A stretch of 64,000 nt of DNA from Mucilaginibacter lappiensis (GTDB lineage: Bacteria; Bacteroidota; Bacteroidia; Sphingobacteriales; Sphingobacteriaceae), in assembly GCF_900155965.1 (NCBI RefSeq), contig NZ_FTMG01000004.1:310001-374000 (forward strand). Reading direction: 5' to 3'. Shown piece after piece: positions 35,584 to 43,594 of the stretch. Positions within the stretch are counted from its first letter, which is position 1. Each line of letters begins with the position of its first letter. The position numbers and the translations under genes are program-made. The notes below the pieces were generated by a model that was given only the letters and a program-made list of their open reading frames with translations, searched no databases and was not told the origin of the DNA.

Positions 35584-35970
35584 ATGAAAAAAACCCTACT
35601 TATTGTTGATGACGATTTAAGTATTTTAAAGTTACTCAACTTTATCCTTTCAAAGGACTATGATATAGTTGTTAAAAATAATGGGATTGACGCCTTTGGA
35701 TGGCTTGAAGATGGCAACATGCCTGAGTTAATTATTTCCGATCTTCAAATGCCTTACTTTGATGGGCAGTCATTTGTGAAAAACGTAAAGATCAGCGGAT
35801 TTTATCGTGATATACCTGTAATATTGCTTTCAGCTGCTCATGATCTTAATGAACAAGTAAGTAAGATGCCTTTTAAGGTTGATGCTTCCATTCACAAACC
35901 ATTCAAGCCCAGTGAGTTAAAAACAGCCATTAACCAACTTTTACAAGTTTATGAATCACCAAACATCTGA
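35584..35970 (+). CDS. Single-domain response regulator (CheY-like)
   Basis: The 128-residue protein is a complete receiver domain with the acidic pair at D9-D11 (LLIVDDDLS), the phosphoacceptor D53 (LIISDLQMP), the switch Ser83 (VILLSAA) and the conserved Lys105 (IHKPFKP). There is no output domain, so it acts through protein contacts. Its last 20 bases overlap the start of the next gene, a pseudo-receiver/sugar-transferase fusion, which strongly suggests coupled translation and that the two gene products interact. No cognate histidine kinase is encoded in the window. Confidence 0.92.
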   Translation: MKKTLLIVDDDLSILKLLNFILSKDYDIVVKNNGIDAFGWLEDGNMPELIISDLQMPYFDGQSFVKNVKISGFYRDIPVILLSAAHDLNEQVSKMPFKVDASIHKPFKPSELKTAINQLLQVYESPNI

Positions 35971-37039
35971 TTGGAACGAAAATTCAGGCGCTCATGTCAA
36001 GATTGCTTACGCAGGTTTGGCATTGAAAGAGTTGGTTTCTGCTGGTCTTCATGAGAATTTTAATGTAGCATATAATAATTCCATTGCCGAGCTTGAAGAA
36101 TATTTGGGTAATCAATCCATTTTAACCGTTCCTGATATTATTTTAATGGAAGTTGACACCGATGGAGAATGCTTTAAAATGATTCAGGAGATCAAAAAAA
36201 GCTTTTTACTCAATGGATCGATCATCGTTCTTTTATCATCAATTGATGATAAAAGTCTTAAACAAAAAGCGATGCAGTTAAAAGTGCACGATTTTTATAG
36301 CGTTCCTTTCCTGATCGATAACCTGCGAGAACGCCTTAACTTCCTGGTTACTTTTAAATTGATCAAACCAAGATTGCTTGAACTTTCTAAAGAGGTAGAT
36401 ACCACTTATAAGATGCCATTTGGCAAACGTTTGATTGATCTGGCTATATCGTGCAGCATGCTGTTTGTGCTGTCACCAGTATTCCTGATCATTGCTATAT
36501 TGATTAAATTGGATTCAAAGGGGCCTGTTTTTTACAAAAGCAAACGTGTTGGTACCGGTTACAAAGTATTCGATTTTTATAAATTCAGATCGATGCGCAC
36601 CGATGCTGATCAGCTACTGGCCAAATTATCAACAGAAAGTAATCAATATGCATCTGAAACAGGAAGCAATAAGGCCGCATTTGTAAAGATCAAGAACGAT
36701 CCACGCATTACCAAACTCGGACAGTTTTTACGCAATTCGAGCCTTGATGAATTGCCCCAATTGTTTAACATCCTGGTAGGCGATATGTCTGTAGTAGGTA
36801 ACCGTCCATTGCCGGTTTATGAAGCAGAAATGCTAACCTCCAACGAGTGGTCAATGCGTTTCCTGGGGCCCGCCGGTTTAACCGGACTTTGGCAGATCAG
36901 TAAACGAGGAAAAGAAGACATGTCTGAGCGTGAACGGAAAAAATTAGATAATTTTTATGCGCAAAAATATTCTATTTGGTTAGATTTAAGAATTATTATG
37001 GGAACTATACCTGCACTGTTTCAAAAAGAAAAAGTATAA
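35951..37039 (+). CDS. Pseudo-receiver domain fused to polyprenyl-phosphate sugar-1-phosphate transferase
   Basis: The 362-residue protein has a degenerate receiver-like N-terminus (about 15-130) in which the phosphoacceptor position is Glu (PDIILMEVDTDG, E67), the acidic pair is missing and the Lys-Pro is replaced (YSVPF). Residues about 150-362 are a bacterial sugar transferase of the WcaJ/WbaP C-terminal type: PFGKRLIDLAISCSMLFVLSPVFLIIAILIKLDSKGPVFYKSKRVG, FYKFRSMR, KIKNDPRITKLGQFLRNSSLDELPQLFNILVGDMSVVGNRP. It transfers a sugar phosphate to undecaprenyl phosphate, the first step of repeat-unit assembly. The usual multi-helix N-terminal domain is replaced by the pseudo-receiver, so control by the overlapping response regulator is likely. 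Confidence 0.9.
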   Translation: MNHQTSDWNENSGAHVKIAYAGLALKELVSAGLHENFNVAYNNSIAELEEYLGNQSILTVPDIILMEVDTDGECFKMIQEIKKSFLLNGSIIVLLSSIDDKSLKQKAMQLKVHDFYSVPFLIDNLRERLNFLVTFKLIKPRLLELSKEVDTTYKMPFGKRLIDLAISCSMLFVLSPVFLIIAILIKLDSKGPVFYKSKRVGTGYKVFDFYKFRSMRTDADQLLAKLSTESNQYASETGSNKAAFVKIKNDPRITKLGQFLRNSSLDELPQLFNILVGDMSVVGNRPLPVYEAEMLTSNEWSMRFLGPAGLTGLWQISKRGKEDMSERERKKLDNFYAQKYSIWLDLRIIMGTIPALFQKEKV

Positions 37040-37044
37040 AACTA

Positions 37045-37725
37045 ATGAACCAAAATATTATCAAGCTTTCACTTTTATTAACTTTTATTGTTTTTACAAA
37101 TAATATATACGCCCAGGAATCTTTTATTAAAGATATCTCCTATCCTTATCTCGAAAAACTGATAGCTACTGCTAAGAAAAACTATCCGGAAGTTAAACTA
37201 CGGCAAAGCCAGGTTAATGCTGCTAAAAGTAATTACAACGCAACCAAATTCGCCTGGCTCGATGGTTTAACCGCTTCTTATATTTATAGTCCGCAAAATT
37301 CCATCAATCTTTCTACTCCAACTATTTTTAAAGGTTACCAATTATCCGTATCACTTAATATTGGTCAATTACTAAAAAATCCGGCTACAACCAATGCAGC
37401 CAGGGAGACGTATAAAGTAGCAGAGTATCAGCAAAGCGAATATTTATTAAGCCTTGAGGCCCAGGTAAAACGCTTTTATTTCGCTTATCTGGAAGCCCAG
37501 GCTGAACTCAGGTTACGCTCAAATGCCGTACTTGATGCCGAAGGTGCAGTTAAACAATTAAAATATGCCTTTCAGAAAGGTGAGACTACTTTTCAGATCT
37601 ATAACGAACAGTTAAACAGTCTTTACAATCAAAACTCATTTAAAGTACAAGCTGAATTGGCGACATTTACAGCAAAAACCAATCTGGAAGAATTATTGGG
37701 TACTAAATTAGAAGAGATTAAATAA
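37045..37725 (+). CDS. Short TolC-family outer-membrane protein
   Basis: An upstream frame extends into the transferase gene, but the ATG at 37045 gives a proper signal peptide (LTFIVFTNNIYAQ) and 226 residues. Coiled-coil heptads and the OEP pattern are visible (ARETYKVAEYQQSEYLLSLEAQVKRFYFAYLEAQAELRLR). Canonical TolC proteins have about 430-480 residues with two OEP repeats; this one has about one repeat. It sits where an outer-membrane exporter would be expected, 2 bases before the Wzz/Wzc-like gene, and no Wza-type exporter gene is seen. It may form part of the envelope-spanning exit, but a truncated or accessory role is possible. Confidence 0.82.
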   Translation: MNQNIIKLSLLLTFIVFTNNIYAQESFIKDISYPYLEKLIATAKKNYPEVKLRQSQVNAAKSNYNATKFAWLDGLTASYIYSPQNSINLSTPTIFKGYQLSVSLNIGQLLKNPATTNAARETYKVAEYQQSEYLLSLEAQVKRFYFAYLEAQAELRLRSNAVLDAEGAVKQLKYAFQKGETTFQIYNEQLNSLYNQNSFKVQAELATFTAKTNLEELLGTKLEEIK

Positions 37726-37727
37726 TA

Positions 37728-39893
37728 ATGGAGATAGCTAAGTTTTTTAAACTTCTACGTAAATATAGAAATACACTCATCATCATTCCGCTGGTAACGG
37801 TAATTGGTTCATTTTTCCTTGTTAAGAATCTACCGAACAATTATATATCCCATGCCCAAATAGCAACCGGTATTGTTGATGCTTCCAGGCACCTGTTGGA
37901 TAAAGACGACAATGTAAATGCCCAGGAACAACAGGTATTCCGCGAGTTTAGCAACCTGATAGCTATTATGAAGCTCAAGAAACTGATCAATCAGGTTTCT
38001 TATCAGCTCATGATTCATGATTTGAGCAGCCCTACTCCATTTCGTAAATTCAGTAAGGAATTATTGGCATTGCATCCTTATGAACGCGATAGAGCCTTGA
38101 TGCTATTTAAAAATAAATTCCAAAGCATGGAACCTTTATCTCTTTATGATAAAGAAGAAGATAAACTCAACGACATTCTCATATCCATGAAATATGATGA
38201 GCGTTCGATAATAAAAGAGCTTACTATAGCACGTGATGAGGATAGTGATTTTATTTCGGTAAGTTTTGATTCAGAAAACCCGCAGTTATCTGCTTTTATA
38301 GTTAATACTTTATGTAATCAGTTCATCGCCTATTACACCCAAAATGTAAGGCAAAATGAAACTAATGCCGTGAATTTCTTATCTAAATTATTAGAAGAAA
38401 AAAAGAACGCCTTAAGTAAAAAGACAGAAGAACTGCAGAAATATAAGATACAGAACGGCGTACTTAGTCTTGACGAACAATCTAAAGCTATATTTGGCCA
38501 GATCATGGTTTATAACGACAAAAAGTTACAGGCCGAAAAAGACATTATCTCTTACGATGGGGCTATTAATGCGATCAACGGCAAGTTTGAACCAGGCGAT
38601 AGGAAATATGTAGAAGCCTCGGTTAGTAAATATAACCAGGCCATTACTACAACTCAAGATCAGCTTCACATCCTGGAGGACAGATATGTACGCAGCGGAT
38701 TTAACCCGCGTTATAAAAACACGATAGATTCTGTTCAAAATGTTCTTACCGGCCAGATAAATCAATCATCAGATAAGTATGTTACCAATCCGTTAGTAGC
38801 CAAGGACGATCTGATCCATCAAAAATTAACACTGGAAATATCAAGGGATCTGGCTAAATACAGCGTAAAATCAATTGATAAGGAATTGGCCAGTTTGAAT
38901 AGCAAATTTTCGCGCCTGGTTCCTTTTGATGCCACGGTAAAAACTTATGATTTTAACATTGATATTGCCGGCAAGGAATATCTCGACGTTTTAAACAGAT
39001 ATAACGAAACTAGCCTAAAATCCAACTTCTCGATCAATCTGCGGCAAGTTGAAGTTGCTACACCTGACGTAGCTCAGCCCTCAAAAAAAATACTATTGAT
39101 TGCGCTTAGTGTTATATTAAGTGTATTTGCCTGTTTGTTTGTGTTATTTGTATTGTTTTATCTGGATAGAAGTATTCAGGATCCCTCAGATCTGGTTAAT
39201 AAAACACAATTGCCTTTACTGGGTTACCTGAATCAGATCAAAGGCGAAAACCTCGACCTGAAAAAACTTTGGGATGTAGAACACCGGGATAAAATGAAGC
39301 AATTTAAAGAATTGATCAGATCTGTGCGATTTGAAATTGATCAGGAGTTACAAGGTGATAAAGTCATCGCCGTAACCAGTTTAAATGCAACGGAAGGGAA
39401 AACATTATTAGCCATTAGTTTAGCCTATTCTTATTCCATGATCAATAAAAAGGTATTATTAATTGATGGAAATTTCGATAATCCTACCATTAGTAAAACA
39501 GCTTTGCCAGGTGTTTATGTTGAGGATTACTTCAAAAACAACCCGCTTAATACACAGGTGGTAGATAGTAGCACAGCTACCGTACTTGGAAATCATGGCG
39601 GAGATGTTACCTTATTTGAAATCGGACATGACGCTTTTATAAAAAGCCGCCTTGATGACCTTAGGTCGAAGTACGACATTATTATTATTGATACAGCTCC
39701 ATTGACTTCCTTAAATAAATCAAAAGAGTGGTTATTATTCGCTAATAAAACCCTTGCAGTTTTTGAATCAGGGAAAAGTATCACCAACGGTCAAAAGCCT
39801 GATATAGCCTATCTGCGTAGCCTTAATAATAAATTTGCGGGTTGGGTACTTAACAAAACTGATTTCAATCAAAAAAAAGAATCAGCATCATAA
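37728..39893 (+). CDS. Wzz/Wzc-like polysaccharide co-polymerase with C-terminal ATPase domain
   Basis: The 721-residue inner-membrane protein has an N-terminal helix (TLIIIPLVTVIGSFFLV), a long periplasmic Wzz domain with coiled-coil (about 200-400), a second membrane helix (ILLIALSVILSVFACLFVLFVLFYL) and a BY-kinase-like ATPase domain. Walker A is TSLNATEGKTLLA (K558), the A' motif is VLLIDGNFD and Walker B is DIIIIDTAPL. The C-terminus (FNQKKESAS) has no tyrosine cluster, so autophosphorylation of the usual tail is unlikely. Such proteins control chain length and export of exopolysaccharide. It is embedded in the operon between the TolC-like gene and the polymerase. Confidence 0.92.
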   Translation: MEIAKFFKLLRKYRNTLIIIPLVTVIGSFFLVKNLPNNYISHAQIATGIVDASRHLLDKDDNVNAQEQQVFREFSNLIAIMKLKKLINQVSYQLMIHDLSSPTPFRKFSKELLALHPYERDRALMLFKNKFQSMEPLSLYDKEEDKLNDILISMKYDERSIIKELTIARDEDSDFISVSFDSENPQLSAFIVNTLCNQFIAYYTQNVRQNETNAVNFLSKLLEEKKNALSKKTEELQKYKIQNGVLSLDEQSKAIFGQIMVYNDKKLQAEKDIISYDGAINAINGKFEPGDRKYVEASVSKYNQAITTTQDQLHILEDRYVRSGFNPRYKNTIDSVQNVLTGQINQSSDKYVTNPLVAKDDLIHQKLTLEISRDLAKYSVKSIDKELASLNSKFSRLVPFDATVKTYDFNIDIAGKEYLDVLNRYNETSLKSNFSINLRQVEVATPDVAQPSKKILLIALSVILSVFACLFVLFVLFYLDRSIQDPSDLVNKTQLPLLGYLNQIKGENLDLKKLWDVEHRDKMKQFKELIRSVRFEIDQELQGDKVIAVTSLNATEGKTLLAISLAYSYSMINKKVLLIDGNFDNPTISKTALPGVYVEDYFKNNPLNTQVVDSSTATVLGNHGGDVTLFEIGHDAFIKSRLDDLRSKYDIIIIDTAPLTSLNKSKEWLLFANKTLAVFESGKSITNGQKPDIAYLRSLNNKFAGWVLNKTDFNQKKESAS

Positions 39894-39941
39894 ACTAAGG
39901 TCCTTCGGCTGGTGTTAATATTGATTTAAAACTACATTACT

Positions 39942-40079
39942 ATGAGGTTGGAACCCAAGAAACAGGAACTTGACCCATTTGAAAATTTAAGTCCCCTGCA
40001 AAAAAAATCACGCAAGGCTGCTATTGTTGTCGCTTTTATCGGAACGTTTGTTTGGGTAGTTAAAATTCTATTTTTTTAA
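39942..40079 (+). CDS. 45-residue single-pass membrane microprotein in the exopolysaccharide operon
   Basis: A short frame between the Wzc-like and polymerase genes encodes MRLEPKKQELDPFENLSPLQ, then a basic stretch and a membrane helix (AAIVVAFIGTFVWVVKILFF) that ends the protein. The basic-then-hydrophobic order predicts the N-terminus in the cytoplasm. The helix length, the ATG start and the snug fit between neighbours (48 bases after one, 17 before the next) suggest a real gene. I do not recognise a family. A role as a small partner of the Wzc-like ATPase or the polymerase is only a guess. Confidence 0.62.
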   Translation: MRLEPKKQELDPFENLSPLQKKSRKAAIVVAFIGTFVWVVKILFF

Positions 40080-40096
40080 AACTATAATAACAGCAA

Positions 40097-41617
40097 ATGC
40101 TGAATAATGTCAACAATAGTACTGAAACAAAGCCATCACTTTGGAAAAGCATGTTAATACAAAAGCTATCCAATAAAGTGGTGATATTGTTACTGTTGCT
40201 AGCCTCGTTATTCTTTAGTTATATCGTGTTTAAATTCGGAATAATTGGAGGTGGTATAGTTTTAACACTATTGGTTGGCATTCCTATACTGTATGGCATT
40301 GTGGCCTACCCTAAATTCGGAATAACAATCCTTATCATCGCCTCATTTTTTATAAACTATGTTTCGGAGATGGTCCCGGAAATTGCCCCTATAGGTACAC
40401 TGCTTGATGCCATAACGTATTTATTGATCCTTGGATTTTTCATTAAACAAAAGGGGGAACATGATTGGTCGCGCTTTAAAAACCCAATTAGTTATATTAT
40501 TTTAATCTGGCTGGCATATAATTTCCTGGAAGTCGTTAACCCCTGGGCCGCATCAAGACTTGCCTGGGTATATACCGTACGTACAGTTGGCTTTATCATG
40601 ATGATGTACTTTATATTTGTATATCATATCAGGTCTGTTGATTTTATAAAGTTTCTTTTAAAACTATGGCTTGCTTTTTCCTGTATTGCTGCCATATCCG
40701 CGTTTCAACAGGAAAATATTGGTTTTTTTTGGTTTGAAAAAGATTATCTGTACGCAGATCCTTTACGTGTAAGCTTGCTTTTCATCAATGGGCATATGCG
40801 TAAGTTTGGCATTTTCCCTGATCCGGTTACTTTTTCATACAATATGGTGGTTGCGGCTTTGCTTTGCATCGCTTTAATTATGGGGAACCATAGTTTGCGT
40901 AAAAAACTAGCTTTAGGTTTTATGGCAGCCTTCTTCCTCTTTGTAATGCTTTATTCGGGCACCAGGGCTGCTTATGTGCTTGTACCTGCATCGCTCCTGA
41001 TGCTTGCTGTCCTAAATTTCAATAAAAAGGTGATGCTATTTGCTGTAACAGCAGGTTTAATGCTTGGCTTTTTAATAGTAATGCCTACTTCAAACCCATT
41101 GATCAAACGGTTTCAGACGGCGTTTAACCCCTCCGATGATCCATCATACAATGTAAGGGCAGAAAATCAAAAACGAATAAAGCCTTACATTTTATCACAT
41201 CCCATTGGTGGCGGACTTGGTTCTGTTGGTGTTTGGGGGCGGCGGTTTTCACCAAATTCAGAATTATCAAAGTTCCCTCCGGATAGTGGTTATGTACGTG
41301 TAGCGGTTGAAATGGGGTGGATCGGCCTGATTCTTTTTTGCACATTAATATATATCGCCCTTTATAACGGTATTAATTACTATTACCGGATCAAAAATCC
41401 GGAGCTCAAAAACTACTGTATGGCCATGATATTGATCATTTTTGCTTTCAATATAGGTAATTTCCCGCAGCAGGCATTAGTACAATATCCAAGTAACGTC
41501 TTGTTTTATTTGGCCATAGCTATCATCGTAGCATGTATGCGTTTGGATAATGAAGAACAGGCAAAGCTTATAGCTCAACCTCTTGGGAATGAACATAAAT
41601 TACAAAAATGGAGTTAA
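40097..41617 (+). CDS. O-antigen ligase/polymerase-like membrane protein (Wzy/WaaL family)
   Basis: The 506-residue protein has about 11 predicted membrane helices and a family-typical central segment MLYSGTRAAYVLVPASLLMLAVL. A long periplasmic loop carries KRIKPYILSHPIGGGLGSVGVWGRRFSPNSELSKFPPDSGYVRVAVEMGWIG, the usual H-P-x-G-x-G pattern with a following membrane helix. Such proteins polymerise lipid-linked repeat units or ligate them to an acceptor. In this operon, with a Wzx-like flippase and a Wzz/Wzc-like co-polymerase, polymerase is the likelier role. Confidence 0.88.
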   Translation: MLNNVNNSTETKPSLWKSMLIQKLSNKVVILLLLLASLFFSYIVFKFGIIGGGIVLTLLVGIPILYGIVAYPKFGITILIIASFFINYVSEMVPEIAPIGTLLDAITYLLILGFFIKQKGEHDWSRFKNPISYIILIWLAYNFLEVVNPWAASRLAWVYTVRTVGFIMMMYFIFVYHIRSVDFIKFLLKLWLAFSCIAAISAFQQENIGFFWFEKDYLYADPLRVSLLFINGHMRKFGIFPDPVTFSYNMVVAALLCIALIMGNHSLRKKLALGFMAAFFLFVMLYSGTRAAYVLVPASLLMLAVLNFNKKVMLFAVTAGLMLGFLIVMPTSNPLIKRFQTAFNPSDDPSYNVRAENQKRIKPYILSHPIGGGLGSVGVWGRRFSPNSELSKFPPDSGYVRVAVEMGWIGLILFCTLIYIALYNGINYYYRIKNPELKNYCMAMILIIFAFNIGNFPQQALVQYPSNVLFYLAIAIIVACMRLDNEEQAKLIAQPLGNEHKLQKWS

Positions 41618-41621
41618 GTAA

Positions 41622-42236
41622 ATGACGTTAGTATCAACAATAAAGTCGAACCCCGGTTTAAAGCGCTTTGTACACTGGTTAATTGTACGCAGTGGCGAAG
41701 CTAAACCCAGGTTATGGGTGCGTTGGTTTGTTAATCCATTTTTTCATAAACGGGGCAAAAAGTCGGTTGTGAGGTTTAAGGCCCGTATGGATATATTTCC
41801 TTTCAATAAATTCGCCCTGGGTAGCAACAGTATTATTGAAGATTTGGCCACTATAAATAACGGAGTTGGTGATGTTATTATTGGTAACAATTGTGGCATT
41901 GGCATTGGCAACGTATTAATAGGCCCGGTGAGTTTAGGTAATTACGTTATGCTTGCTCAAAACATTGTGCTTTCGGGACTTAATCATGGCTATGAGGATA
42001 TTACTACTCCCCCTCGTCTACAAAAGGTAACCACCAAACAGATCACTATTCATGACAATGTTTGGATAGGCGCCAATAGTGTGGTAACAGCCGGCGTTAC
42101 CATTGGTAAACATGCCATTATTGGGGCAGGTAGTGTAGTTACTAAAGATATACCACAATACAGTGTAGCAGTTGGTAATCCCGCAAGAGTGATCAAAAGG
42201 TATAATTTCACAACTAACAGCTGGGAAAAAGCATAA
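41622..42236 (+). CDS. Hexapeptide-repeat O-acetyltransferase (LbH family)
   Basis: The 204-residue protein shows left-handed beta-helix hexapeptides from about residue 85 on (VIIGNNCGIGIGNVLIG.., VWIGANSVVTAGVTIGKHAIIGAGSVVTKDI) with the WbbJ/CysE-type active-site region LSGLNHGYED containing the catalytic His. The end PQYSVAVGNPARVIKRYN is typical of sugar acetyltransferases. It probably acetylates a sugar of the repeat unit using acetyl-CoA. It starts 4 bases after the polymerase stop and precedes the flippase gene by 10 bases. Confidence 0.9.
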   Translation: MTLVSTIKSNPGLKRFVHWLIVRSGEAKPRLWVRWFVNPFFHKRGKKSVVRFKARMDIFPFNKFALGSNSIIEDLATINNGVGDVIIGNNCGIGIGNVLIGPVSLGNYVMLAQNIVLSGLNHGYEDITTPPRLQKVTTKQITIHDNVWIGANSVVTAGVTIGKHAIIGAGSVVTKDIPQYSVAVGNPARVIKRYNFTTNSWEKA

Positions 42237-42246
42237 CAACTGATAC

Positions 42247-43581
42247 ATGAGCTTTTTAAAAAAAGTTATTAATAAGCACACACTTTCCTTAGCTAGTAAC
42301 GCTATTATGCCGGTATTGGGGATGGCCATACTATCGTTGATGGCCCGCTATCTTTCCAAGGCAGATTTTGGCGATTATATCTTTTTCCTGATTGTATTTA
42401 CCCTGGCCGATACCTTTCGTACCGGCTTTATGCAAACATCGCTTATTAAATTTTACGCAGGTACTGATAAAACACGGGCAGCTAACATAGCAGGTTCGGC
42501 ATGGTACCTGGGTTTCATGATCGTATTGGCGTTTGGTATAGGTAATTTGCTGATGTACTTTTTCTACTTCGGTAATAATCCGAATATGTTTATGATCATC
42601 AGATGGTTCAGTGCTATATTTTTTTGTACCCTGCCTGCAGCCATAGCCATGTGGATACTACAGGCCGAGGAACGCTTCGATAAACTATTCCTGTTACAAT
42701 TGATAAACCAGGGTGGATTCTTTATACTGATATTGTTATTGATTATTTTTCATAGGGTAAGTTTCCAAAACGCCTTATATAGTTATCTTATCAATAATGT
42801 GGTAAGCAGTATAATCACCATTATTATAGGCTGGTCAAAGGTAAAAACCATCAGCAGTAAAAGCTGGACATCAATCAAAGAGCTGGCACATTTTGGTAAA
42901 TTCAGTGTTGGTACCTCCATCAGCTCCTACCTCTTACGCAGTTCAGATACCTTCATTATTAAGATGATGTTTCCATCTGAGTTGCTGGCTGTTTATTACA
43001 TCCCCCAGCGTCTCATGGAAATATTTGAAATACCGCTCAGGGCCTTTATAGCTACAGCCCTACCTGTAATGTCAGCAGCGGTTCACCGTGATGATAAAAG
43101 GTATGTTTCTTATATCATGAAAAAGTATGCGGGTATGCTCACTATTGCCCTAATACCTGTTGCTATAGTTTCGTTCATCGCTGCCGATCTGATCATAGGG
43201 TTGCTTTTTGGCGGCAAGTATCAACATTCCGATGCAGGTAATATCTTTCGTATCTTCATGTGTTTTGTAATGCTGCTACCCATCGATAGATTTTTTGGAA
43301 TTACGCTCGACATCATTGGTAAACCACAGCTAAACATGATTAAGGTATTTATCATGTTGGCCGTAAATGTAGCAGGTGATTTTGCAGGCATATTCATCTT
43401 TCATAATCTTTATGGCGTGGCCATTGCTTCTATATTCACTTTTTTTTCAGGAGCGATATTTGGTTACTGGGCCCTTAAAAAACATCTGGAATTTAAGATC
43501 GGGGATATATTTAAACTGGGTTATATCGAGCTCATGGAATTGTTAGGCATATTGTATCAAAAATTGCAAAAAAGGAGTTGA
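42247..43581 (+). CDS. Oligosaccharide flippase, Wzx/MATE-like
   Basis: The 444-residue membrane protein has 12 or more hydrophobic helices with polysaccharide-biosynthesis-family features: LASNAIMPVLGMAILSLMARYLSKADFGDYIFFL at the start, FGKFSVGTSISSYLLRSSDTFIIKMMFPSELLAVYYIPQRLMEI in the middle, and the second half LIIGLLFGGKYQHSDAGNIFRI. It would turn the undecaprenyl-linked repeat unit to the periplasmic face. The gene is packed into the operon between the acetyltransferase and a glycosyltransferase, which supports the role. Substrate selectivity cannot be predicted. Confidence 0.9.
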   Translation: MSFLKKVINKHTLSLASNAIMPVLGMAILSLMARYLSKADFGDYIFFLIVFTLADTFRTGFMQTSLIKFYAGTDKTRAANIAGSAWYLGFMIVLAFGIGNLLMYFFYFGNNPNMFMIIRWFSAIFFCTLPAAIAMWILQAEERFDKLFLLQLINQGGFFILILLLIIFHRVSFQNALYSYLINNVVSSIITIIIGWSKVKTISSKSWTSIKELAHFGKFSVGTSISSYLLRSSDTFIIKMMFPSELLAVYYIPQRLMEIFEIPLRAFIATALPVMSAAVHRDDKRYVSYIMKKYAGMLTIALIPVAIVSFIAADLIIGLLFGGKYQHSDAGNIFRIFMCFVMLLPIDRFFGITLDIIGKPQLNMIKVFIMLAVNVAGDFAGIFIFHNLYGVAIASIFTFFSGAIFGYWALKKHLEFKIGDIFKLGYIELMELLGILYQKLQKRS

Positions 43582-43594
43582 AGCAAGACTAATC

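Noticed and set aside
36976..37044. N-terminal extension of the TolC-like protein
   Set aside because: It overlaps the sugar-transferase gene and hides a clean signal peptide that begins at 37045.
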